NCBI GenBank assembly: GCA_035565355.1
Contig: DATMSM010000035.1
Location: 1 to 19,903 of the forward strand
Source: Ga0074130 sp035565355
Lineage (GTDB): Bacteria; Pseudomonadota; Gammaproteobacteria; Burkholderiales; Rhodocyclaceae
Direction of reading: 5' to 3'
DNA length: 19,903 nucleotides
A program made the translations under genes and the position numbers. The notes below the pieces were generated by a model. The model was not told the origin of the DNA, made no database searches, and saw nothing but the letters and a program-made list of their open reading frames with translations. Each line of letters opens with the position of its first letter. Within the stretch, counting starts at the first letter, position 1. Positions 13,798-19,903 of the stretch are shown here, in pieces.

Positions 13798-16008
13798 TTA
13801 TATGCGCACGCCGGACGAGTGCAAACTCACGTCCGCACGGGCCGAATTCGGCTTGGGCTTCTTCGTGATTTTCGGCCTCAGCGTTTCCGCCTCATCCAAG
13901 GCGCGGAAGTGCGCCTCAATACGGGCGATCAGCTCGGCATCGGCGCTCGGGTCCAGCCCCGCATAGGGCTTGCCGTTGTAGGCATCGACCGGTTTGTCCA
14001 GCGCCGCTGCCACGCCGCCGCGCTTCAACTGCTCGCGGATGCGTTGGCATTCCTGGTCGTCCGCGGCCGGGTGGCGCGCTGCATAGAACAGGCCCAAGGC
14101 GGCGCCGAAGGTCAGGCCCGGCGTGGGCACGCCGTGGCGGGCCGCGATATCCAGTGTGGCGAAGATGCGCTCGTGGCGCTGCAGCTTGCGCAGCGGATCC
14201 CGGCCCACACGCTGGCACGGATCCTTGAAGGAGCTGGCGCACTGGCGCAGGAATATCTCGCTGAACTCCTCAATATGCCGGGCCAGGTCCGGCCGTTCGG
14301 CCAACAGGGCTGGCTTGATTTCCTGGCTGATCAGTTTGTCCGCCAGCGCCGAAACTTCCGGATCGCTCATGCCCTGGCCTATGGTGCGATAACCCAGCAC
14401 GCTGGCGTGCCAGGCCACGATGGCATGCGGACCATTCAACACGCGGTTTTTCAAGGTCTGAATGGCGGCGATATCCTCAACCGGCGTGACCTGACGCAGA
14501 CGCTCGAGCAGCGGACTGCCTTTGGCGGCATACAGCTGCATTTCGGTGCCGCTGTTGAACAGGATAAGCGTCAGCTTCTCCCAGGCTTTCGCCATGCGTG
14601 AGATTTGATTGAGCTTCACCGCGACCGTCTTGCCGCCTTCGCCAAGCGCACCCTGGGAGCCGACAAGCTCGGTCAGCAGCGCGTCCGGCTGGCCGGTATG
14701 TCGTTCGAAACTGCCGAACTTGATCCGCACTTGGCGCAGCAAGGCTTCGCTGGTGAGTTTGGAGACGACGCGGTTGGCAACCGTCTCGACGAAATGCGTG
14801 GCCGCGAGCATGCTGTCCACCGCCTCTGCCGGCAGCTGCCTGAGCAGCGCCTGACGCACGCAGTCGCGCACGAAAGCAGCGCCGCCGACCTTGTTCAACA
14901 CAACCAGCACCGTGAGCTCGGCGGCGCTGTCGCCGCCCTGCTGACGGCGCGCCAGCAGGCCCTGGGCAATCAGGCGTGCCTGTTGGCGGATGGAGGATTC
15001 GGGCAGGCACAGCGCCACCAGGGCCGAGTCGGCGTACATCTGGCAAACGGCCGCCTCATCGCTGCTGTCGATGGCACGCATGTTCTCGATAGCCTGGTCA
15101 AAACCCAGCTGGTTGTAGCGGATCATGTACTTGCCGAAACCGTTGATCAGCTCGCGCAGCGTGGCGTTGCCCGTCACACCGATGATCTCGCGCGGGCGAG
15201 CGTAGCCATCCCAGTGCGAGAGAATCTGCGCGAGATACCCACCGCCCATCGCGCCCAGACCGTGGATGCCGACGGTCAAGCCGTTGCAGGCCTCCGGAAA
15301 CGGTTCGCGGATATCCGGCGGCGGCAGACAGGGGGTCGCCTCGGCAAGCTCGGCCAGAAACTCCGGCGTCTCGACATAGGCGCAGAAAGCCAGCGACTTG
15401 ACCTCTGCGGGCGGGTCCTTGATGTCGCGGATCAGAATGGGCAGACCGCCGGCACGCGAGGCCGACAACAGACCATTGGCCGAATCCTCCACCATCAGGG
15501 ACTGCTCCGGTGCACAGTTCAGCTGGGCGGCTGCGGCCAGGAAGATCTCCGGGGCGGGCTTGCCCTGGACAACTTCGTCGCCGCAGACAGTGATGTCGAA
15601 GTACTTCATCACCCCGGCATTGATCAGATATTCCTCGGCAATCGCACGGCGGCTCGAAGTGGCGACGGCCAGCAGGATGCCGTTGCGCTTGAGTCGCGTC
15701 AGGATTTCATAGACGCCTGCCTTGACCGGAACGCCATGTTCGCGCACATGCGCCAGCTCAAGCTCGTCGGCACGTTGCCGGATGGCCTGGTAAGGGTAGT
15801 TCTCGCCGTGGCGGCTTTGCGCCAGCTCTTCGGCCCGCTTGGCGCTAAGGCCAAGGGAATCCATCAGGGTATCGTCGCCGATGGGGGCTCCGGTCAGTTC
15901 GACGGAGGCTTGGGTGATGGTGTTGAAACGTAGTCGTTCGGTATCGAACAGCGTGCCGTCCATATCGAAGATGGCGGCGTGGATGCTTCGTCCGTTGAAG
16001 ACGATCAT
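13798..16008 (-). CDS. mtlD: Bifunctional mannitol-1-phosphate dehydrogenase/phosphatase (HAD-MtlD fusion)
   Basis: A 736-residue cytosolic enzyme that would make mannitol from fructose-6-phosphate in two steps. The C-terminal domain reduces the sugar phosphate to mannitol-1-phosphate and the N-terminal domain removes the phosphate. The HAD domain (about 8-225) has D-M-D-G-T with nucleophile Asp15 and Asp17, T-S-S at 117-119, Lys150 and acidic V-E-D-S at 173-176. The dehydrogenase (about 240-710) has a Rossmann start G-I-H-G-L-G-A-M-G-G-G (247-257) and the long-chain polyol dehydrogenase signature K-x4-N-x2-H with Lys520, Asn525 and His528. This order is that of Acinetobacter baylyi MtlD, where mannitol is a salt-induced compatible solute. 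No mannitol uptake genes are beside it, agreeing with synthesis and not use. GGAGG precedes ATG 16008. Confidence 0.93.
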   Translation of the reverse strand: MIVFNGRSIHAAIFDMDGTLFDTERLRFNTITQASVELTGAPIGDDTLMDSLGLSAKRAEELAQSRHGENYPYQAIRQRADELELAHVREHGVPVKAGVYEILTRLKRNGILLAVATSSRRAIAEEYLINAGVMKYFDITVCGDEVVQGKPAPEIFLAAAAQLNCAPEQSLMVEDSANGLLSASRAGGLPILIRDIKDPPAEVKSLAFCAYVETPEFLAELAEATPCLPPPDIREPFPEACNGLTVGIHGLGAMGGGYLAQILSHWDGYARPREIIGVTGNATLRELINGFGKYMIRYNQLGFDQAIENMRAIDSSDEAAVCQMYADSALVALCLPESSIRQQARLIAQGLLARRQQGGDSAAELTVLVVLNKVGGAAFVRDCVRQALLRQLPAEAVDSMLAATHFVETVANRVVSKLTSEALLRQVRIKFGSFERHTGQPDALLTELVGSQGALGEGGKTVAVKLNQISRMAKAWEKLTLILFNSGTEMQLYAAKGSPLLERLRQVTPVEDIAAIQTLKNRVLNGPHAIVAWHASVLGYRTIGQGMSDPEVSALADKLISQEIKPALLAERPDLARHIEEFSEIFLRQCASSFKDPCQRVGRDPLRKLQRHERIFATLDIAARHGVPTPGLTFGAALGLFYAARHPAADDQECQRIREQLKRGGVAAALDKPVDAYNGKPYAGLDPSADAELIARIEAHFRALDEAETLRPKITKKPKPNSARADVSLHSSGVRI

Positions 16009-16009
16009 G

Positions 16010-16023
16010 CGGAGGTTCCTCCG
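16010..16023 (-). promoter_or_regulatory. Inverted repeat containing the mtlD ribosome binding site
   Basis: CGGAGG-TT-CCTCCG, a 14-base self-complementary sequence immediately before ATG 16008, contains the Shine-Dalgarno GGAGG. Folding on itself (at least CGGA with TCCG) would hide the ribosome binding site. Confidence 0.45.
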
Positions 16024-16094
16024 TGGTTGTTGCGATGGGTGTCAGCCAATAAAAAGACGGGCTCCTCGTGCGACGCAATCAGCGCCGCGAAATC

Positions 16095-16109
16095 AGTCCA
16101 AACCGGACT
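16095..16109. repeat. Inverted repeat just after the mtlD transcription start
   Basis: AGTCC-N5-GGACT, a perfect 5-base dyad placed 3-17 bases downstream of the predicted transcription start of mtlD (about 16112). Either an operator or a short 5'-end hairpin in the leader. Confidence 0.35.
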
Positions 16110-16118
16110 AGGGGCAGG

Positions 16119-16146
16119 ATTATAAACGAATATGACAGACATTCAA
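16119..16146 (-). promoter_or_regulatory. Sigma70-type promoter of mtlD
   Basis: On the minus strand TTGAAT (16146-16141), a 16-base spacer and a perfect TATAAT (16124-16119). Transcription would start near 16112, giving a leader of about 104 bases. ATCGCGAT (16147-16154), an 8-base palindrome, touches the -35 box. Confidence 0.65.
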
Positions 16147-16160
16147 ATCGCGATGACAGA
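16132..16160 (-). repeat. Direct repeat pair in the mtlD promoter
   Basis: ATGACAGA (TCTGTCAT on the coding strand of mtlD) occurs at 16132-16139 and 16153-16160. The copies are 21 bases apart, two turns of the helix, and lie on either side of the -35 box. This geometry is typical of a regulator binding as a tandem dimer or of response-regulator sites. Confidence 0.4.
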
Positions 16161-16269
16161 AATTGCCAGAAAATAGCCGAAATTAGGGTGGCGCGCTGGG
16201 CTTTTAAGTCCCCGCAAGCCTCGTCCATCAGGCCTTACAAATGTTTGAATTTATGGGAGTTTGTCGGAG

Positions 16270-16314
16270 CTGCCTGACCGCCTCACCAGGCAGGCGCTGA
16301 CAGATCTTTCAGCG
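16270..16314. other. Two tandem hairpins in the intergenic region
   Basis: CTGCCTG pairs with CAGGCAG (16270-16276 and 16287-16293, loop 10) and, one base on, CGCTGA pairs with TCAGCG (16295-16300 and 16309-16314, loop 8). Neither is followed by a T-run on either strand. The rest of the 438-base gap between mtlD and the membrane-protein gene holds their two divergent promoters and no other gene that I can see. Confidence 0.35.
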
Positions 16315-16384
16315 ACAAGGAAAATCACATCCGCTGCGTCTGCATGGCCATGATTCCCGACCAAGTATGAATGTCGGCCAGGCA

Positions 16385-16414
16385 TTGACGCCATCGACAT
16401 GCATAGCCTCTAAT
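16385..16414 (+). promoter_or_regulatory. Sigma70-type promoter of the membrane-protein gene
   Basis: TTGACG (16385-16390) and TCTAAT (16409-16414) are 18 bases apart, each matching the consensus in five of six positions. Transcription would start near 16421, leaving about 26 bases before the proposed ATT start. Confidence 0.6.
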
Positions 16415-16435
16415 AGGGCACGGCAAGAGCAAACG

Positions 16436-16443
16436 GGAGAAGG
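16436..16443 (+). promoter_or_regulatory. Ribosome binding site that indicates an ATT start
   Basis: GGAGAAGG, with GGAG ending 7 bases before ATT 16447. No ATG, GTG or TTG occurs in frame between the in-frame TAG at 16414 and ATG 16531, and the region before ATG 16531 has no ribosome binding site. Confidence 0.55.
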
Positions 16444-16446
16444 ACT

Positions 16447-17295
16447 ATTTCTGTCTCAACATCGCATCACCTGCGCCACTGGATCACCCTTGCGCTGATT
16501 CTGCTTGTCGGCTGTGCCTGGCTCACCCCCATGGACCAAGCTGCCGGCCGCCTCACCGACGACGGCCTCAAGCGCGCGCTGATCAGCTTCGCCACCGCAC
16601 GCGCACTGAATGCCGTCATTTCCGTCGCCCAGGGCACCGAAGTCGCGGTCGAGCCCGCCGGCATCGGCGTGAACTTCGCGCCCGGCCAGGTGCTGGACCC
16701 GCTCAACGATCTGGTCGAACACTTCGGCGATCTCATGCTCGCCGCCAGTGTTGCTTTCGGCATCCAGAAAATGCTGCTCGCCATCGGCGGCACCTGGGCC
16801 GTCTCACTCGCGCTGACCGCAGTCGCTGCGCTATGCATCGCCCTGCTGTGGCAGCGCCGGCACAACCCGCCAACCGCCACCCCGCCCCTGCCCGGCTGGA
16901 GCCTGCGCATCCTCGCCGTGCTCATCATCGTGCGCTTTGCCGTGCCGCTGGTGAGCATAGGCAATGAAATGCTGTTCCAGGCCTTCCTCAAACACGACTA
17001 CCAGCAAAGCCAGGACGCCGTCGCCGCCTGGAGCGGCGGACAGGACAACATCGTCACCCCGCCGGCCAACCAAAGCACCCTGGAAAGCGTGAAAAGCTGG
17101 CTGAACAAGAACGTCGATGTCCGCGAACGCATCGAAAAACTACGCATCGCCGCCGAGGAAACCACCGAGCACATCATTACCCTGATGGCCATCTACCTGC
17201 TGCAAACCCTGCTTATCCCGCTCGGCTTCCTGTGGCTGCTGATCAAGGGCATCGGCTATATGCTCACGATACGCAACGGCAAGGCGGCCCCCTAA
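16447..17295 (+). CDS. Hypothetical multi-pass membrane protein with apparent ATT start
   Basis: From the ATT this is 282 residues; the first ATG (16531) would give 254. I do not recognise the family. Residues 1-28 form a basic N-terminus and a hydrophobic core ending L-V-G-C at 20-23, either a signal anchor or a lipobox. Three further hydrophobic stretches follow, around residues 100-137, 147-172 and 240-275. Between the last two is a soluble helical part (about 175-240). The second hydrophobic stretch is split from the third by a Pro-rich loop (Q-R-R-H-N-P-P-T-A-T-P-P). Starting at the internal ATG would cut away the first hydrophobic segment, while the upstream start has a promoter and a good ribosome binding site. 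An A/T change of a normal ATG start or a sequencing error are alternatives. It is convergent with the GGDEF gene, 106 bases away. Confidence 0.72.
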   Translation: MSVSTSHHLRHWITLALILLVGCAWLTPMDQAAGRLTDDGLKRALISFATARALNAVISVAQGTEVAVEPAGIGVNFAPGQVLDPLNDLVEHFGDLMLAASVAFGIQKMLLAIGGTWAVSLALTAVAALCIALLWQRRHNPPTATPPLPGWSLRILAVLIIVRFAVPLVSIGNEMLFQAFLKHDYQQSQDAVAAWSGGQDNIVTPPANQSTLESVKSWLNKNVDVRERIEKLRIAAEETTEHIITLMAIYLLQTLLIPLGFLWLLIKGIGYMLTIRNGKAAP

Positions 17296-17401
17296 ACAGC
17301 AAGCTGCAAGCCCCGTCGATCGGAGCAGCGGCCCAGATAAGCTTATTCACGCTCAGCCCGTCACACGGATGCGCGGTCCGCCCAGCGTTAGCTTGGCGCA
17401 G

Positions 17402-18547
17402 CTACGCATTTGATACCGGCTCTGTCGCAACGTTGCGGCTGGATTCTCGGTAGCGCTTCACTTTGCGGTGTTCAACTTTTTCGGAGCACATCATGGCGTC
17501 GGCGGCGGATAGGAGGTCATCTGACGTTGCCTCTGGCGGGCTTGAGGCCCAGCCCACACTGGCGGAAACACAAGCACCCTCGGTGACTTCAACCCGCTTG
17601 AGATGGCGTGTCAGCTCGCCGGCGTAGTTCTCGATTGCCTTGGGCTGCAGGCCGGGGCAGATCACCACGAACTCGTCGCCGCCCAAGCGGCCCACACTCC
17701 AGTTGCGCGGACACCATTCGATTAGTTTCTGGCTGATATCCGTCAGCGCCTTGTCGCCCATGGCGTGACCATATCGGTCGTTGACGGCCTTGAAGCCATT
17801 GAGATCGAGCAAGAGCACCCCTAGCGGCACGCCCTTTTTCTGGGCCGCAGGAATTTCCCGGTCCAGCGTCCGATAGATGCCAGTGCGATTGAGCAGACCG
17901 GTGAGGGCATCAGTCAGTGACGAGCGCTCGGCGATCTTGCGCTGGCGCAGTATGGTAGTGAGGATGACGCCAAAGTTGATGAGCGCCAGCAGGAAAGCCA
18001 CGCTCTGCGCCACACGCAACTTGCTGACCACGGCAACCGATTGCTTTTCAAGCTCGTTGGTGAGCAGGTTCATCGAGTCGAGTATGGTCTCGTTGTTATC
18101 TACCAGGAAAGTCGAGAAGGCTTGCAGCGCTTTTCGATCATTGGGCAGGTTTTCGTAGCGGCCAACAATGGCGAGCGCGGTTTCGACAGGTGCTATCGCC
18201 TTGCCCTCAACCCGATTCAGCATGACCGGCTGCTCGTCACCACCAAGTGCCCGGCCCCCTCGGGCAAAGATGTGCAGGGTTTCGAGCAGGAGCGAGTAGG
18301 CAGCGTCGGCTTCCTCGGTCGCAGCGGCACGAAGTTCGGCCGAGTTGTTTTCATTGGTCGCCACCAGCACCGCCTTGGTGGCGCGCTGCGACAGCATGCG
18401 TTGGCGGCCGGCAAGATTAATGGCAACGGCGTCCTGTTCTACCTGATCGGATATCTGGTAGCTAAAGGCCAAGGTGCCAAAATCGAGCACGACGAATAGC
18501 GCAATCGATAACAACAGTCGCTTGTCCTGCGCAAGCGACTGCCTCAT
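17402..18547 (-). CDS. Diguanylate cyclase with PilJ/NarX-like periplasmic sensor
   Basis: A 381-residue inner-membrane protein predicted to make cyclic di-GMP. A first membrane segment (about residues 10-30), a periplasmic helical sensor (about 31-180) and a second segment (about 180-200) precede the GGDEF domain. The sensor starts with I-N-L-A-G-R-Q-R-M-L-S-Q-R (43-55), the signature of type IV pili methyl-accepting (PilJ) and NarX/NarQ nitrate-sensor domains. G-G-D-E-F (289-293) is intact, but the inhibitory R-x-x-D is missing (P-R-N-W in its place), so it should not be feedback-inhibited at that site. ATG 18547 is preferred because AAGG lies 7 bases before it; a GTG at 18580 would only add 11 residues. 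Confidence 0.93.
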   Translation of the reverse strand: MRQSLAQDKRLLLSIALFVVLDFGTLAFSYQISDQVEQDAVAINLAGRQRMLSQRATKAVLVATNENNSAELRAAATEEADAAYSLLLETLHIFARGGRALGGDEQPVMLNRVEGKAIAPVETALAIVGRYENLPNDRKALQAFSTFLVDNNETILDSMNLLTNELEKQSVAVVSKLRVAQSVAFLLALINFGVILTTILRQRKIAERSSLTDALTGLLNRTGIYRTLDREIPAAQKKGVPLGVLLLDLNGFKAVNDRYGHAMGDKALTDISQKLIEWCPRNWSVGRLGGDEFVVICPGLQPKAIENYAGELTRHLKRVEVTEGACVSASVGWASSPPEATSDDLLSAADAMMCSEKVEHRKVKRYRESSRNVATEPVSNA

Positions 18548-18601
18548 GTCCCCGCCTTGAATTTCATGTTCTCCCCCCACTGCCAGTTCCCCTGCCTGAA
18601 T

Positions 18602-19903
18602 TCAGTCCTTGATCGAGATGACCTTCGCCTCTATGGGCTTGGTTTCCTTGGGCAGGGACTCGATCTGCTCCAGCTCTTTCAGCTCTTTGCCTTCGTTGCC
18701 CACGCCCAACTCGCGGAACTTACGGGCGGTGACGAAGAGGCGGCTTTCCAGCGAGTTGACCGAGCGGTTGTAGGCCTTGACCGAGTTGTCGATGTGCTTG
18801 CCGACATCACCCCAGGCATCGGCAACCACGCACAGGCGTTCGAACAGCTCCTTGCCCAGCGCGCTGATCTTCTGCGCGTTCTCGGCCAGGGCTTCCTGCT
18901 TCCAACCATACGCAACCGCCTTCAGCACGGCGATCAGCGTGGTCGGGGTGGCGAGGATGACTTTCTGTTCGACGCCGTATTCGATGAGGGTGGGGTCGGC
19001 TTCGAGTGCGGCGCTGTAGAAGGCTTCGCCCGGCAGGAAGAGGACGACGAATTCCGGCGAGGGCTGGAACTGTTCCCAGTAGGCTTTCTGACCCAGCATC
19101 TTCAAGTGGTCCTTGACCTGGCGTGCATGCGTTTGCATGTGCAGACGGGCCTGATCCGGGTCTTGGGCTTCGAGCGCTTCAAGGTAGCCAGCCAGCGGGG
19201 CCTTGGCATCCACGACGACATTCTTGCCACCGGGCAGGCGCACGATCATGTCGGGGCGCAGGCGGCCTTCTTCGGTGTTGGTGTTTTCCTGTTCGAAGAA
19301 GTCGCAGTGATCGACCATGCCGGCCATTTCGGCCACGCGTTTGAGCTGCACTTCGCCCCAGCGGCCGCGCGTTTGCGGGGCGCGCAGGGCCTTGACCAGA
19401 TTGGCGGTTTCGCTGCGCAGGCCGCCTTGCGCTTCGGCCAGCATGCGGATCTGTTCGTTGAGGCTACTTTGCGTGGCGACGCGGCTTTGCTCGGCACCCT
19501 GGATTTGCAGGTCGATCTTTTCCAGCGAGGACTTGATCGGCGTGAGCAATTCGTTGATGGCCTGCTGGCGCTTGTCGAGATCGCCCTTGGCGCCTTCGTT
19601 GAAGGTGGCGAGCGTAGCTTGCGCGAGATCGAGGAAGGACTTGTTGTTGCTCTGTAGCGCCTCGGCCGACAGGGCCTGGAAGCGCGTGAGCATTTCCTGG
19701 CTGAGCTTTTCGGCGGCGGCGAGCTTCTCGGCTGCGGCCGCCTTTTCGGCTTCAAGACCGGCATTAAGCTGCTCGGCACGGTGGCGCAGGTCGGCGAGCT
19801 GTTGCTCCTGCGCGGAGAGGCGTTCGCGCAATTCCTTCTGCTCGGCTTCGCGCAGGGAGGCGCGCTCGGCCAGCGTGGCACGTTCGGCCAGCGTGGCGGC
19901 TTC
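18602..19903 (-). CDS. rmuC: DNA recombination protein RmuC (5' part beyond the window)
   Basis: 433 residues are visible and the frame is open to the right edge, so the N-terminus (normally a membrane anchor) is missing. An alternative TTG at 19831 is internal. The first part is a long coiled coil rich in Ala, Glu and Lys, including a tandem A-T-L-A-E-R repeat at the edge. The RmuC domain follows, marked by L-R-A-P-Q-T-R-G-R-W-G-E-V-Q-L-K and V-V-D-A-K-A-P-L, and by Y-G-W-K-Q-E-A-L near the end. RmuC proteins limit inversions at short inverted repeats and carry a nuclease-like fold. The stop is 54 bases upstream of the GGDEF start on the same strand, so the two may share a transcript. Confidence 0.95.
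   Translation of the reverse strand, partial: EAATLAERATLAERASLREAEQKELRERLSAQEQQLADLRHRAEQLNAGLEAEKAAAAEKLAAAEKLSQEMLTRFQALSAEALQSNNKSFLDLAQATLATFNEGAKGDLDKRQQAINELLTPIKSSLEKIDLQIQGAEQSRVATQSSLNEQIRMLAEAQGGLRSETANLVKALRAPQTRGRWGEVQLKRVAEMAGMVDHCDFFEQENTNTEEGRLRPDMIVRLPGGKNVVVDAKAPLAGYLEALEAQDPDQARLHMQTHARQVKDHLKMLGQKAYWEQFQPSPEFVVLFLPGEAFYSAALEADPTLIEYGVEQKVILATPTTLIAVLKAVAYGWKQEALAENAQKISALGKELFERLCVVADAWGDVGKHIDNSVKAYNRSVNSLESRLFVTARKFRELGVGNEGKELKELEQIESLPKETKPIEAKVISIKD

Noticed and set aside
14605..15933. Plus-strand frame of 442 residues
   Set aside because: Antisense to mtlD, whose motifs are complete on the other strand.
17384..17408. Imperfect hairpin between the convergent membrane-protein and GGDEF genes as a terminator
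   Set aside because: The stem has a bulge, is partly within the GGDEF reading frame and has no T-run.
18557..19657. Plus-strand frame of 366 residues
   Set aside because: Antisense to rmuC, which has the clear family signature.
1..19903. Insertion sequence, prophage, CRISPR array or tRNA
   Set aside because: I found no transposase, integrase, regular spaced repeats or cloverleaf in the window.

Overview
The window is GC-rich, gene-dense bacterial chromosome with short gaps and translationally coupled operons. The gene families (an aryl polyene locus primed by a XanB2-type chorismatase, a DUF2789 protein, a fused HAD/mannitol-1-phosphate dehydrogenase, PilJ-like and PAS GGDEF proteins, RmuC) point to a proteobacterium. 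I favour a betaproteobacterium such as a Rhodocyclales member, but the genus is inferred from gene content only.

Positions 1-9863 carry most of an aryl polyene (xanthomonadin-like) pigment locus arranged as two converging arms. The plus arm encodes a ketosynthase, a chain-length-factor-like KS, an ApeP-like hotdog dehydratase and a FabG-type ketoreductase. These are four coupled genes that together can run the repeated condense/reduce/dehydrate cycle of a polyene. The arm continues with a CPA2-type cation/proton antiporter and a small secreted protein with 11-residue repeats. The minus arm reads from a strong promoter near 9126-9154 through a flavin-dependent halogenase, a chorismatase (expected to make the 3-hydroxybenzoate starter), a PlsC-like acyltransferase and a family 2 glycosyltransferase. 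A PAP2-family membrane phosphatase lies just upstream of it. The ACP, aryl-activating ligase and exporter normally found in such loci are not in the window and are presumably to the left, where a gene end is cut by the edge. The predicted product is a halogenated aryl polyene attached to a lipid or sugar.

Positions 10000-13604 hold regulatory and small genes. They are a PAS-GGDEF diguanylate cyclase, an unrecognised 126-residue protein, a divergent DUF2789 gene, a sparsely coding stretch with a possible 51-residue Cys-rich membrane protein, a Crp/Fnr-family regulator starting at GTG, and a BON-domain lipoprotein with a clear intrinsic terminator.

Positions 13798-16146 hold a bifunctional mannitol-biosynthesis enzyme, an N-terminal HAD phosphatase fused to mannitol-1-phosphate dehydrogenase as in Acinetobacter MtlD. 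Its promoter has paired direct repeats two helical turns apart. A divergent promoter drives a multi-pass membrane protein that seems to start at a rare ATT codon. The right end has a PilJ-like-sensor GGDEF protein without an inhibitory site and the C-terminal part of rmuC, cut by the window edge.
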